Shown piece by piece: positions 51,597 to 60,471 of a stretch of DNA of 64,000 bases. Below the pieces are notes generated by a model, which saw nothing but the letters and a program-made list of their open reading frames with translations, ran no database searches and was not told where the DNA came from. The stretch is from Pelagerythrobacter aerophilus (GTDB lineage: Bacteria > Pseudomonadota > Alphaproteobacteria > Sphingomonadales > Sphingomonadaceae). A program made the translations under genes and the position numbers. The stretch covers positions 542,501 to 606,500 of the forward strand of contig NZ_QXFK01000018.1 in the NCBI RefSeq assembly GCF_003581645.1. The letters run 5' to 3'. How positions within the stretch are numbered: the first letter of the stretch is position 1; every line of letters starts with the position of its first letter.

Positions 51597-52576
51597 CAGC
51601 CCGCGCCAACGCCCTGCTCGTGCTCGCGCTGGTCGGCGCGGTTCTGCTCGCCCTGCTGCTCGGCTCGGTGCCGCTGTCGCCCGTGCGGGTGCTGAGCGCC
51701 TTGGGCCTGCAAGGGAATCCGGGGGATACGCTGGTCGTCTGGCAGATCCGCCTGCCCCGCGCGCTCGCCGCCGCCGTGGTGGGCGCGGCGCTGGGCATGA
51801 GCGGCGCGGCGCTGCAGGGCCTGCTGCGCAATCCGCTCGCCGAGCCGGGCATTCTCGGCGTCTCCGCCACCGCCGCGCTGTTCGCGACGTTCGTGCTGTT
51901 CTTCGGCCTCGCCGGGGCCGGACCGCTGGTCCTGCCCCTCGCCGCGATCGCGGGGGCGCTGGCGGCGACGCTGGTGGTGGCGGTCGCGGCGCTGCGGACC
52001 CGCTCGGCCGTGACACTGATCCTCGTCGGCATCGGCCTGTCGAGCTTCTCCGCCGCGCTGATGGCGCTGCTGATGAACCTCGCGCCGAATCCCTTCACGC
52101 TGGCCGACATGATCAACTGGACGCTGGGCACGGTCGCCAATCGCAGCTTCGCCGATCTCGCCTATGCCGCGCCGTTCCTTGCGATCGGCGGCGCGATCCT
52201 GCTTACGACCCGCCGGGGCCTCGCGGCACTGGCATTGGGGGAGGAGGCCGCCGAGGGGGTCGGGCTAGATCTCAGGCGGCAGCGGCTCGCGGTGATCCTC
52301 GGCGCGGGGCTGGCGACCGGCGCAGCGGTCTCACTCGCGGGCGCGATCGGCTTCGTGGGCATCGTCGCGCCGCATCTCGTCCGGCCGTTCGTCGGCTACG
52401 ATCCGGCGCGCCTGCTGGCGCCTTCGGCCCTGCTCGGCGCACTGGTGCTGGTTCTCGCCGATATCGGCGTGCGGCTTCTGTCGACCGACTCCGAGCTGCG
52501 GCTGGGCGTGGTCGCCGCGCTGATCGGGGCGCCGATCTTCGTCTGGATCGCCGCGCGCGGGAGGCTCGTGCGATGA
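51593..52576 (+). CDS. btuC: Cobalamin ABC transporter permease BtuC
   Basis: FecCD-family permease, 327 aa with about ten membrane helices. The signatures are RLPRALAAAVVGAALGMSGA, LQGLLRNPLAEPGILGVSAT and the C-terminal GFVGIVAPHLVRPFVGYDPA, which holds the ATPase coupling helix. The operon is headed by a cobalamin riboswitch. Stop overlaps btuD start. Confidence 0.92.
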   Translation: MTARANALLVLALVGAVLLALLLGSVPLSPVRVLSALGLQGNPGDTLVVWQIRLPRALAAAVVGAALGMSGAALQGLLRNPLAEPGILGVSATAALFATFVLFFGLAGAGPLVLPLAAIAGALAATLVVAVAALRTRSAVTLILVGIGLSSFSAALMALLMNLAPNPFTLADMINWTLGTVANRSFADLAYAAPFLAIGGAILLTTRRGLAALALGEEAAEGVGLDLRRQRLAVILGAGLATGAAVSLAGAIGFVGIVAPHLVRPFVGYDPARLLAPSALLGALVLVLADIGVRLLSTDSELRLGVVAALIGAPIFVWIAARGRLVR

Positions 52577-53349
52577 GCGTACTCGAAGCCCGCGGGCTCG
52601 CCTACCGCGCCGAGGGGCGGCCGCTGGTCGAAGACGCGAGCTTCCGGCTCGAACCGGGCGAGCTGACCATGCTGATCGGCCCCAACGGCTCGGGCAAGTC
52701 GACCCTGCTGCGGCTCGCGCTCGGCCTCCTCGCCCCAGCTGCGGGCGAAGCGCTGATCGACGGCGCCAGCGTCCGCAGTCTTTCGCCGATGGCCCGCGCG
52801 CGCAAGGCGGCCTACCTGCCGCAGACCCGCCCGCTCGCCTGGCCCATGCCGGTGCGCGACGTGATCGCCCTCGGCCGCTTCGCCTACGGCGCGGCGCCTG
52901 GTCGGCTCGCGGCAGAGGACGCCGCGGCGGTCGCGCGCGCGATCGCGGCCTGCCGCCTCGCCGGGTTCGAAGACCGCGCTGCCGACACGCTCTCCGGCGG
53001 CGAGCTGGCGCGGGTCCACCTCGCGCGGGCGCTGGCGGCGGAAGCGCCGCTGCTGGTGGCGGACGAGCCGGTCGCCGCGCTCGACCCGCGCTACCAGCAC
53101 GAGGTCGCGCAGCTCTTCGCCGCCGCCGCGCACGAGGGGCGCGGGGTGCTCACCGTGGTCCACGACCTCACGCTCGCCGCGCGCTACGCCGACCGGCTTA
53201 TCTGGATGAAGAACGGCCGGATCGTCGCCGACGGCAGCGTCGCCGAGACGATGACGGCAGAGCGACTCGCCCATGTGTTCGGGATCGAAGCCGAAATCGC
53301 GCACAGCGGATCGCGGATGTCGCTGACCGTCGCCGGCCCGGCCCGCTGA
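52573..53349 (+). CDS. btuD: Cobalamin ABC transporter ATP-binding protein BtuD
   Basis: ATPase subunit of 258 aa. The Walker A motif GPNGSGKST is at residues 36-44, the signature LSGGE at 140-144 and Walker B with DEP at 164-166, followed by the D-loop (ALDPRYQHE) and the switch His in VVHDLTLAARY. It closes the btuFCD operon and converges on purD with 7 bases between, with no obvious terminator there. Confidence 0.93.
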   Translation: MSVLEARGLAYRAEGRPLVEDASFRLEPGELTMLIGPNGSGKSTLLRLALGLLAPAAGEALIDGASVRSLSPMARARKAAYLPQTRPLAWPMPVRDVIALGRFAYGAAPGRLAAEDAAAVARAIAACRLAGFEDRAADTLSGGELARVHLARALAAEAPLLVADEPVAALDPRYQHEVAQLFAAAAHEGRGVLTVVHDLTLAARYADRLIWMKNGRIVADGSVAETMTAERLAHVFGIEAEIAHSGSRMSLTVAGPAR

Positions 53350-53356
53350 CCGCGCG

Positions 53357-54646
53357 TTACTGGCCCGCTTCGCGCTCGACCTCGCGCCAGCCGATATCGC
53401 GGCGGCAGAACCCGCTCGGGAAGTCGATCGCGTCGACTGCCCGGTAGGCCACCGCCTGCGCGGCGGTGACATCGGCGCCGCACGCCGTCACGTTGAGCAC
53501 CCGCCCGCCGCTGGCGACGAGCGTGTCCCCCTCCAGCCGGGTGCCGGCGTGGAAGACCTTGGCGCCTTCCGCTTCCGCCTGGCCGAGCTCGATCGCGCCG
53601 CCCTTCTCGGGCGCGCCGGGATAGCCGTTGGCGGCCACGACGACCGTCAGCGCCGCCTTCTCCGAACGCTTGACCGGCGGCTGCGTGGCAAGGCTGCTGG
53701 TGGCGCAGGCGAGCATCAGTTCGCCCAGATCGCTCTCCAGCCGCATCATCAGGACCTGGCACTCGGGATCGCCGAAGCGGCAGTTGTATTCGATCAGCTT
53801 GGGCCCGTCGTCGGTCAGCATCAGCCCGGCGTAGAGCACGCCCGAGTAGGGCATGCCTTCGTCGGCCATGGTCTTCACCGTCGGCACGATGATGCGCTTG
53901 AGCACCTCGCCGTGCATCGCAGGCGTCAGCACCTTGGCCGGGCTGTAGGCGCCCATGCCGCCCGTGTTCGGGCCCGTGTCCCCGTCGCCGACGCGCTTGT
54001 GATCCTGCGCCGTGCCGAACGGCAGGATCGTAGCGCCGTCGGTGAGGGCAAAGAAGCTCGCTTCCTCGCCTTCCATGAATTCCTCGATCACGACTTCGGC
54101 GCCGGCTTCTCCGAACTGGCCGCCGAACATGTCGGCCAGCGCGGCTTCGGCCTCGGCGCGGTCCTGCGCGATCACCACGCCCTTGCCCGCGGCGAGCCCA
54201 TCGGCCTTGAGCACATAGGGCGCCTCGAACCGGCCGAGCGCAGCCTTGGCTTCGTCGAGCGATGTGGTGCGGACGTAGCCGGCGGTCGGAATGCCCGCTC
54301 GTTCGCACAGATCCTTGGTGAACCCCTTGCTCCCCTCGAGCTGCGCGGCGGCCTTTGAAGGGCCGAACACCGCGACTCCCTCGCCGCGCAGCGAATCGGC
54401 CAGCCCGTCGACCAGCGGCGCCTCCGGCCCGATCACGACCAGGCCGATGCGCTTGTCCTCGCAGAAGGCGATCACAGCGGCGTGATCGGTGGCATCGAGC
54501 GCGACGCATTCGGCATGGTCGGCGATCCCGGGGTTGCCGGGCGCGGCGTAGAACTTATCCTCGGGTCGCGACAGCAGGCGGGATTGCGCCAGCTTCCACG
54601 CCAGCGCATGTTCGCGCCCGCCCGAGCCCAGCAGAAGGATGTTCAT
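53357..54646 (-). CDS. purD: Phosphoribosylamine-glycine ligase PurD
   Basis: Second step of purine biosynthesis. It has 429 aa, the usual length. The N-terminus ([20 protein letters not shown]), the PGNPGIA motif, the [12 protein letters not shown] stretch, the ATP-grasp loop ([15 protein letters not shown]) and the family signature [13 protein letters not shown] are all present. The ATG occupies 54646-54644. The xseA start codon (54645-54647) on the other strand overlaps it, so the promoter of purD must lie inside xseA. Confidence 0.97.
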   Translation of the reverse strand: MNILLLGSGGREHALAWKLAQSRLLSRPEDKFYAAPGNPGIADHAECVALDATDHAAVIAFCEDKRIGLVVIGPEAPLVDGLADSLRGEGVAVFGPSKAAAQLEGSKGFTKDLCERAGIPTAGYVRTTSLDEAKAALGRFEAPYVLKADGLAAGKGVVIAQDRAEAEAALADMFGGQFGEAGAEVVIEEFMEGEEASFFALTDGATILPFGTAQDHKRVGDGDTGPNTGGMGAYSPAKVLTPAMHGEVLKRIIVPTVKTMADEGMPYSGVLYAGLMLTDDGPKLIEYNCRFGDPECQVLMMRLESDLGELMLACATSSLATQPPVKRSEKAALTVVVAANGYPGAPEKGGAIELGQAEAEGAKVFHAGTRLEGDTLVASGGRVLNVTACGADVTAAQAVAYRAVDAIDFPSGFCRRDIGWREVEREAGQ

Positions 54647-56126
54647 GGCCGCTCCAGATTTCGACGATGGTGGCAGTAACGGCGGGCTCGTAGCGCGCTC
54701 GGCCAAAGGGGACAACGCCGCGCCGCTCTCGATCACGGAAATATCGAACCTGCTCAAGCGAACGGTCGAGGACCGGTTCGGCTTCGTGCGGCTGCGCGGC
54801 GAGCTTTCCGGGGTGAAGCGCGCCGCCTCGGGCCACGTCTATTGCTGCCTCAAGGACGAAGGCGCGGTGATCGACGGGGTCATGTGGCGCACGACGGCGC
54901 AGCGGCTCACCTTCGTGCCGGAGGACGGGCTGGAAGTCGTCGCCAGCGGCAAGCTGACGACTTATCCCGGCCGCTCGAAATACCAGATCGTCATCGACAG
55001 CCTGGAGATCGCCGGTGAAGGCGCGCTGCTCGCGCTGCTGGAGAAGACGCGCCAGCGGCTTGCAGCGGAGGGCCTCTTCGCTCCCGAGCGCAAGCGGCCG
55101 CTGCCGTTCCTGCCGCGCACGATCGGCGTCGTCACCAGCCCGACCGGCGCGGTGATCCGCGATATCCTGCACCGCCTGGCAGACCGGTTTCCAAGCCATG
55201 TCGTCGTCTGGCCGGTGCTGGTGCAGGGGCAAGGTTCGGCCGAGCAGGTCGCCGCCGCGGTGCGCGGGTTCGGCGCCCTGGCGGCGGACGGCCCGGTGCC
55301 GCGCCCCGACCTGCTGATCGTCGCGCGCGGCGGCGGATCGATCGAGGACTTGTGGAGCTTCAACGAGGAGATCGTGGTCCGCGCGATCGCCGAAAGCCCG
55401 ATTCCTGTGATCTCCGCGGTCGGGCACGAGACCGACACGACGCTCGCCGATCATGCCGCCGACCGCCGCGCGCCGACCCCTACGGCGGCAGCAGAGATAG
55501 CGGTGCCGGTGCGCGGCGAGCTCGCGGCAACCGTCGCCGACTTCGCCGCGCGCAAGCGCCGCGCAATCCTGCGCCCGGTGGCGATCGGACGCGAGCGGCT
55601 GGAAGCGCGCGTCCAGCGCCTACCTAAGCCCGAGGCGCTGCTCCAGCCGCAGGCGCAGAAGCTCGACGAGCTGGCAGAGCGCCTGCGCCGCGGGCTCAAG
55701 GACCGCGCAGCGCAGGCGCGCGAGCGGCTGCAGGCCGATGCGGCGCGGCTCTCACCGGCCAGCCTCCGCCACCGGATCGACCGCGCGCAGGATCGGCTGG
55801 ACGCCGCGCGCCTCACGCCCCTGCTCGCCACCGCCCGCCTCCAGCGCGAGCGCGAGCGTTTCGCGGCGCTCGAACGCCTGCACGCCTCGCTCAACCCCAA
55901 GGCGCCGCTCGCGCGCGGGTTCGTGCTGGTGAAGGATGCGGGCGGGGAGCTCGTGCGTTCGCGCAGCGCCGCAGCCGTGCAGGCCCGACTCGAGATCGAG
56001 TTTGCCGACGGCCTTCTCCCCGTCGTGCCCGCCGGTTCAGCGCTCGGCAACCCGCCGCCGCGCAAAGTGCCCAAACGCCCTGCCGGCGCACCGCCGCGGC
56101 AGGACGATTTGTTCGATCTCGAATGA
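54645..56126 (+). CDS. xseA: Exodeoxyribonuclease VII large subunit
   Basis: Large subunit of exonuclease VII. It has 493 aa. Domains: OB-fold ([20 protein letters not shown]), the catalytic domain ([40 protein letters not shown] and [20 protein letters not shown]), a long coiled coil (about 300-410), and a C-terminal segment with [16 protein letters not shown]. The ATG at 54645 is chosen over one at 54639 because AGAAGG lies 6 bases before it. The small subunit gene xseB is not in the window. The start codon overlaps that of purD in the opposite direction. Confidence 0.94.
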   Translation: MAAPDFDDGGSNGGLVARSAKGDNAAPLSITEISNLLKRTVEDRFGFVRLRGELSGVKRAASGHVYCCLKDEGAVIDGVMWRTTAQRLTFVPEDGLEVVASGKLTTYPGRSKYQIVIDSLEIAGEGALLALLEKTRQRLAAEGLFAPERKRPLPFLPRTIGVVTSPTGAVIRDILHRLADRFPSHVVVWPVLVQGQGSAEQVAAAVRGFGALAADGPVPRPDLLIVARGGGSIEDLWSFNEEIVVRAIAESPIPVISAVGHETDTTLADHAADRRAPTPTAAAEIAVPVRGELAATVADFAARKRRAILRPVAIGRERLEARVQRLPKPEALLQPQAQKLDELAERLRRGLKDRAAQARERLQADAARLSPASLRHRIDRAQDRLDAARLTPLLATARLQRERERFAALERLHASLNPKAPLARGFVLVKDAGGELVRSRSAAAVQARLEIEFADGLLPVVPAGSALGNPPPRKVPKRPAGAPPRQDDLFDLE

Positions 56127-56138
56127 CTTGCTAGGGCG

Positions 56139-56363
56139 ATGGCCATGTTGATGAATTCCGGCAGCAACGGCGAAGCGAAGCTCGCTTACGGCCCCAATGG
56201 CTTTCGCGTGATGCGCCCCGGTCAGCACGTGTTCTGCGCCGTCACGGGCGAGGCCATCCCGCTGGAGGAGCTGCGCTACTGGAGCGTCGACCGGCAGGAA
56301 CCTTATGCCAGTGCCGAGATCGCCACGCGGCGCCTGACGCACGACTCGTCCTCGGGCGAATGA
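56139..56363 (+). CDS. DUF2093 family protein
   Basis: Small conserved alphaproteobacterial protein of unknown function, 74 aa. The whole DUF2093 pattern is visible: AKLAYGPNGFRVMRPGQHVF, CAVTGEAIPLEELRYWSVDR, then QEPYASAE. The start could be the ATG at 56139 or one of two following in-frame ATGs (56145, 56151). It sits 12 bases after xseA, its usual partner, and overlaps the next gene by 4 bases. Confidence 0.9.
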   Translation: MAMLMNSGSNGEAKLAYGPNGFRVMRPGQHVFCAVTGEAIPLEELRYWSVDRQEPYASAEIATRRLTHDSSSGE

Positions 56364-57298
56364 GCCGCGCGGCCTTTTCCCTTCGCGCGCTGACCGGCCT
56401 TGCAGCCACCGCCGCGCTCGCGAGCTGCATTCCATCGCCCGAGGTTCCGGACGCCGTGGTCCAGCCGATCCCGGCACCCGTGCCGAGCCCGACGCCAAGT
56501 CCCATGCCCAGCCCCACCCCCACTCCGCTGCCCGGCCCGACGACCTTTCTCTTCCAGGGCGAGGCGACGCAGGGCGGCTGGATCCGTGGGCAGGCCCCGG
56601 CCGGAACGGTCTCCGCGCGCCTCGGCGAGCAGGAGCTTGCGCTCGACGCCGAGGGCCGCTTCTTCGCCGCCTTCGACCGCGATGCTGAACCGTCGGCCAG
56701 GCTCGTCGCCACCCTCTCCAACGGACGCACGATCGAGAGCCCGATCACCGTCAGCCCGCGTGACTGGAACATCGAGCACGTGAACGTCGCACGCCGGTCC
56801 GGCGGGGCGAGCGAGGCGTTCATGAAGATCCGGCGGCCGGAGCTGGAGCAGATCTACGCCGCGCGCGAGATCGAATCGGATATCGACGGCTGGCGGCAGG
56901 ATTTCATCTGGCCGGTGACCGGACGAATTTCCGGCCGCTTCGGCTCGCAGCGCGTCTACCGCGGCGAACCGGGCGCCTATCACTCGGGCCTCGACATCGC
57001 GACGGGCGAGAGCGGCACGCCGTTCGTCGCGCCCGCCGACGGTGTGGTGGTGCTCGCGACCGACCAGCCCTTCAGTCTCGAGGGCAACCTGCTGATTATC
57101 GACCATGGGCAGGGGCTCAATAGCGCCTTCCTCCACCTCTCGCGGATCGCCGTGAAGGAAGGCCAGGTCGTGCGCCGGGGGCAGTACATCGGCAACATCG
57201 GCTCCAGCGGCCGCGCGACCGGGCCACATCTGCACTGGAGCCTCAAGTGGCGCGACGCGCGTCTCGACCCGCTGCTTTTCCTCGGCCCGATGCCGTGA
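56360..57298 (+). CDS. M23-family metallopeptidase lipoprotein
   Basis: Probable peptidoglycan endopeptidase or LytM-type regulator. The 312-aa protein has a lipobox (TAALASC, Cys23), then a Pro-rich linker (residues 35-60, repeats of PSPTPSPMPS), a beta-rich middle domain, and the C-terminal M23 domain. The Zn-binding motifs HSGLD (His208, Asp212) and HLHW (His290, His292) are intact, so it is likely catalytic. The ATG overlaps the DUF2093 stop. Confidence 0.92.
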   Translation: MSRAAFSLRALTGLAATAALASCIPSPEVPDAVVQPIPAPVPSPTPSPMPSPTPTPLPGPTTFLFQGEATQGGWIRGQAPAGTVSARLGEQELALDAEGRFFAAFDRDAEPSARLVATLSNGRTIESPITVSPRDWNIEHVNVARRSGGASEAFMKIRRPELEQIYAAREIESDIDGWRQDFIWPVTGRISGRFGSQRVYRGEPGAYHSGLDIATGESGTPFVAPADGVVVLATDQPFSLEGNLLIIDHGQGLNSAFLHLSRIAVKEGQVVRRGQYIGNIGSSGRATGPHLHWSLKWRDARLDPLLFLGPMP

Positions 57299-57338
57299 CC
57301 GCTTGACCGGCCGGCGAGGAACGGCGACCCGCACGGCC

Positions 57339-58310
57339 ATGCGCCGCCCCACGCGAATCCGGCTCCTCGCGATCCTCGCGGTCGTGGTGCTCGCAGCGCC
57401 CGGTACGTGGCTGCGCACGGTGCCGGTGCAGGACTTGCGGCCCATCCTCGAAATCACGCCTGTCGAGGTCGACCAATCCCGCATCGGCGAATTCGCGATC
57501 GAAGGGGTGTGGGAACTGCGCAGCGCGAACAGCCACTTCGGCGGTTATTCCGCCCTGCTCGCCCTGCCGGACGGGCGCCTTCTCGCCGCCAGCGACCGCG
57601 GGCGTTTCCTGCGCTTCGCCCCGCCCGGCGCCGCCCCGCAGCCGCCCGAATTCGGGGCGATCGGCGGTGAGGCTACCGAGAACAAGCACGCCGTGGACGC
57701 CGAAGCGCTGGCCAGCGACCCGGCGGCGGACCACATCTGGGTCGCATACGAAGGGCGCAATTCGATCGTCCGCTTCGGCCGGGAGCTGGTCGAGGGCGAG
57801 TCGATCTCTCCGCCGGCGATGGAAGGCTGGTCGAGCAACAGCGGCCCCGAGGCGCTGGCGCGGCTATCGGACGGGCGCTTCCTCGTTCTGCAGGAGGGGC
57901 GTTCCGACTGGTCGGAGCGGAGCCATGAGGGGCTGCTGTTTCCCGGCGATCCCGTTGAAGGCGCCGCTCCGGTCGAATTCCGCTACGCGCCCCCGGCAGG
58001 CTACCGCCCGGTGGATGCCACGCCGCTGCCTGACGGCCGGGTGCTGATCCTCCACCGGGCGGTCACGCTAGGGTTGCCCTATGCCTTCGCCGTGCGCATC
58101 GCGGTGGCGGATCCGGACGAGATCCGCGCCGACAAGGTCTGGCGCGGGCGCGACATCGGCGCGATCGCGGCCCCGCTGCCGGCCGATAACTTCGAAGGAA
58201 TCGCCGCCGTCCCTCGCCCCGACGGATCGGTGACCGTGTGGCTCATCAGCGACGACAACACCGCCGTGCTCCAGCGCACGCTTCTCTATCGGCTGCGCTG
58301 GACGCCCTGA
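57339..58310 (+). CDS. Esterase-like activity of phytase family protein
   Basis: Beta-propeller-like secreted or membrane-anchored protein of the phytase-like esterase family (PF13449). It has 323 aa from the ATG at 57339; a TTG at 57303 is possible but unlikely. Residues 5-25 form an N-terminal hydrophobic helix (LLAILAVVVLAAPGTWLRTV). The family features are HFGGYSALLALPDGRLLAAS with DRGRFLRF, HAVDAEALASDP, NSGPEALARLSDGRFLVLQE and the final DNFEGIAAVPRPDG, LISDDN. Substrate unknown. A terminator-like hairpin follows. Confidence 0.8.
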   Translation: MRRPTRIRLLAILAVVVLAAPGTWLRTVPVQDLRPILEITPVEVDQSRIGEFAIEGVWELRSANSHFGGYSALLALPDGRLLAASDRGRFLRFAPPGAAPQPPEFGAIGGEATENKHAVDAEALASDPAADHIWVAYEGRNSIVRFGRELVEGESISPPAMEGWSSNSGPEALARLSDGRFLVLQEGRSDWSERSHEGLLFPGDPVEGAAPVEFRYAPPAGYRPVDATPLPDGRVLILHRAVTLGLPYAFAVRIAVADPDEIRADKVWRGRDIGAIAAPLPADNFEGIAAVPRPDGSVTVWLISDDNTAVLQRTLLYRLRWTP

Positions 58311-58322
58311 CGCCGGACACAG

Positions 58323-58360
58323 CGAAAGGGCGCGCGAATCACTTCGCACGCCCTTTTCGA
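58323..58360 (+). terminator. Hairpin between convergent genes, probable bidirectional terminator
   Basis: CGAAAGGGCGCGCGAA (58323-58338) pairs with TTCGCACGCCCTTT-TCG with one mismatch around a 4-base loop. It lies between the stops of the phytase-like gene (58310) and rpmB (58399). T-runs on both sides are short. Confidence 0.65.
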
Positions 58361-58398
58361 AATCCTGCTCGCGAGGGTGCCCGCAGGCGCCGCGCGGA

Positions 58399-58686
58399 TC
58401 AGGCGGCGGTCTGCGCCTTCTTGAGCTCGCGCTTCACCTTAAGCGCGCGCGCGCTGAGCTTCTCATCGCCGGTCTTGAGCAGCCAGTTGTCGAGGCCGCC
58501 GTTGTGCTCCACCGAGCGCAGACCGTGGGTCGAGACGCGGAACTTGAAGCTGCGGTCCAGCTTCTCGCTCATCAGCGTGACGTGCTGCAGGTTCGGCAGG
58601 AAGACACGCTTGGTCTTGTTGTTGGCGTGGCTCACGTTGTGGCCGACCTGGCGGCCCTTGCCGGTCAGTTCGCAGATGCGCGACAT
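58399..58686 (-). CDS. rpmB: 50S ribosomal protein L28
   Basis: Structural protein of the large ribosomal subunit. It has 95 aa, normal for alphaproteobacteria. The N-terminus [20 protein letters not shown] and [13 protein letters not shown] is diagnostic; the C-terminus is basic ([11 protein letters not shown]). The ATG at 58686 was chosen because mature L28 begins SRxCELTGK. A candidate promoter lies 60-90 bases upstream. Confidence 0.97.
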   Translation of the reverse strand: MSRICELTGKGRQVGHNVSHANNKTKRVFLPNLQHVTLMSEKLDRSFKFRVSTHGLRSVEHNGGLDNWLLKTGDEKLSARALKVKRELKKAQTAA

Positions 58687-58748
58687 GGGAAAATCTCTCG
58701 TTCGTGATCTGATGGGACTGTAGGCCATGCCCGTCCCGGAAAGCGGCG

Positions 58749-58777
58749 CGCTTAGCGGGGCCTATGCGAATCGTCAA
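58749..58777 (-). promoter_or_regulatory. Candidate housekeeping promoter of rpmB
   Basis: On the minus strand: TTGACG (58772-58777), 17 bases, TAAGCG (58749-58754). It gives a leader of about 55 bases before the rpmB ATG. The -35 matches well, the -10 only in part, as is common in GC-rich alphaproteobacteria. Confidence 0.4.
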
Positions 58778-58818
58778 GCGCGTTGCGCCCGGTGCGGGGT
58801 GCGGCTAGCCCCCATGCC

Positions 58819-59274
58819 ATGAGCCGCTGGCCGATCCCCGACCCCATGCAACGCGCGCTGGCCCTCGCGCAAGAGGCCGCAGATGCCGGCGAAGTGCCGA
58901 TCGGGGCGGTCGTGGTGCGGGATGGCGCGATCGTCGGCGAGGGCCGCAACGCCCCGCGCGCGGCGCACGACCCGACCGCCCATGCCGAGATCGCCGCGAT
59001 CCGCGCCGCCGCCTCAGCCCTGGGCGACGAACGCCTGGCCGGCTGCGAACTGTGGGTCACGCTCGAGCCCTGTGCGATGTGCGCCGGTGCGATCGTCCAC
59101 GCCCGCATTGCCCGCCTTTACTACGCCGCGCCCGATCCCAAGGGAGGCGCGGTCGAACATGGCGCGCGCGTGTTCGACCACCCGCAGAGCCTGCACCGGC
59201 CGGAGGTCTATTCGGGCATGGGCGAAGCCGAGGCGGCCAACCTGCTGCGCGCCTTCTTCCGCGAGCGGCGGTAG
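58819..59274 (+). CDS. tadA: tRNA adenosine(34) deaminase TadA
   Basis: Converts A34 to inosine in tRNA-Arg(ACG). It has 151 aa. The zinc site is complete: HAE (His55, Glu57 catalytic) in TAHAEIAAIR and PCAMC (Cys85, Cys88) in TLEPCAMCAGA. The conserved RLYYAAPDPKGGAVEHG follows. The ATG at 58819 was chosen (MSRWPIPDPMQ). It is divergent from rpmB and converges on the RNase T2 gene with 8 bases between. Confidence 0.95.
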   Translation: MSRWPIPDPMQRALALAQEAADAGEVPIGAVVVRDGAIVGEGRNAPRAAHDPTAHAEIAAIRAAASALGDERLAGCELWVTLEPCAMCAGAIVHARIARLYYAAPDPKGGAVEHGARVFDHPQSLHRPEVYSGMGEAEAANLLRAFFRERR

Positions 59275-59282
59275 CCGCCGCC

Positions 59283-59993
59283 CTACAATCCCCGCCAGAT
59301 CTTCACCGGCGCCGAATCCCTCGCGCCATATCGCCGGGCGTCGCACTTCGTTGGCCGGAAGTCCCTGCCGTAGCAGAGCCGCAACTCCTCCAGCCAACCC
59401 CGCCGGTCGAGATGCACTCCCACCGCATCCGCCCGCCAGCCGCGGTTGGCGAGCAGGAACCGTTCGCGGATCGCACCTGCCGTCAGCCCCTCCTGCCGCG
59501 AGAGCCGGTCCATGTCGGGAAAGCGCAGGCTGTTCCACAGGATGCGGGTGACCTTGAAGTAGGTCTCGGGCTTCGCGACCATGCAACTGCCGTGCTTGGT
59601 CCACTGCCGCGCCGCGAGCGCGGCGGAGGGCATCATGCACAAGTTCCGCCGCACCTCTGCCGGCGACACGCGCCGCGCGGTTGGGCACCACTGCGGCCAG
59701 GTGCCGCGCCCCTCCGGCCACAACCCGTGAACCACGAACCCGAAGCGTCCGTTACGGCCCGAGCACTGCATTCGCTGCGCCGCCTGCCCTTCGCGCCCCT
59801 TGCAGAACTCGGGCGACCACGACAGCGCCAGCGTATATCCCCGCACCGGCACCTGCCGCACCGGCCCCTCCCGCGCGACCTCGGGCACCGAAACGCTGCG
59901 CGGCACCTGACATTGATAGGCCTGCGCATACGCCGGCGCGGCGATGGCCGTGGCCAGAAACCCGGCGACGGCGGCGACCCGACGCGAACTCAC
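59283..59993 (-). CDS. Ribonuclease T2 family protein
   Basis: Secreted RNase of the T2 family, 236 aa, with a signal peptide (residues 1-23, APAYAQ). The CAS-1 block FVVHGLWPE (His89) is normal. The CAS-2 block reads ARQWTKHGSC: His134 is kept but the usual Glu of EWxKHG is Gln130. Several Cys suggest disulfides. The start is the GTG at 59993, overlapping the stop of the upstream gene (GTGA). The role is probably nutrient scavenging from periplasmic or external RNA; activity may be altered by the Gln. Confidence 0.88.
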   Translation of the reverse strand: MSSRRVAAVAGFLATAIAAPAYAQAYQCQVPRSVSVPEVAREGPVRQVPVRGYTLALSWSPEFCKGREGQAAQRMQCSGRNGRFGFVVHGLWPEGRGTWPQWCPTARRVSPAEVRRNLCMMPSAALAARQWTKHGSCMVAKPETYFKVTRILWNSLRFPDMDRLSRQEGLTAGAIRERFLLANRGWRADAVGVHLDRRGWLEELRLCYGRDFRPTKCDARRYGARDSAPVKIWRGL

Positions 59994-60415
59994 TCGAACG
60001 TGGAGGAGTCGACTTCCTTTCGGTCGAGCCAGGCTTTCGCGTCCGGCCGGAAAAGGAAGTAGATCGCAGCCACCTGCATCACTGTGATCACGACTGATGC
60101 GATCATCGTGGCGCTCGGCATCTGGGCAAGCGATCCGGGGAGCATGATGATTCCCAGGACGGTGAATGCGATGAGGATCCACTTCGCGATCTTGCTGCGC
60201 ATGCGAGAGATGAAGAACCACAGCAGCAGGGTGATGAGCATACCGACGGCAAAAGTGCCGATGGCGAAACCCGCACCCAGCCCGACCTCGGCCACGGCCG
60301 GGTCGGATTGGAGAACTTCCATGGTATCGCCGAAACTGAAGGCGAAATTCACCGTCCCCAGAACGAGTGAGCCGAGCAGCAGGTAGTCGAACATCTTGAT
60401 AGATTGCGGCCGCAT
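59990..60415 (-). CDS. Membrane protein of unknown function (four helices)
   Basis: Not recognised as a named family. The 141-aa protein has four predicted membrane helices: about residues 10-28 (DYLLLGSLVLGTVNFAFSF), 50-70, 78-97 (KWILIAFTVLGIIMLPG) and 103-122 (TMIASVVITVMQVAAIYFLF), and a charged C-terminal tail (FRPDAKAWLDRKEV). The layout resembles small inner membrane proteins seen in sphingomonads. The tail's stop overlaps the RNase T2 GTG start, suggesting coupling, although no functional link is clear. Confidence 0.7.
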   Translation of the reverse strand: MRPQSIKMFDYLLLGSLVLGTVNFAFSFGDTMEVLQSDPAVAEVGLGAGFAIGTFAVGMLITLLLWFFISRMRSKIAKWILIAFTVLGIIMLPGSLAQMPSATMIASVVITVMQVAAIYFLFRPDAKAWLDRKEVDSSTFE

Positions 60416-60471
60416 ATTATCCCCCCTTGCGTCTTGCAGCGGCATCATACGCATGGAAGCGCGAGGCGCAA

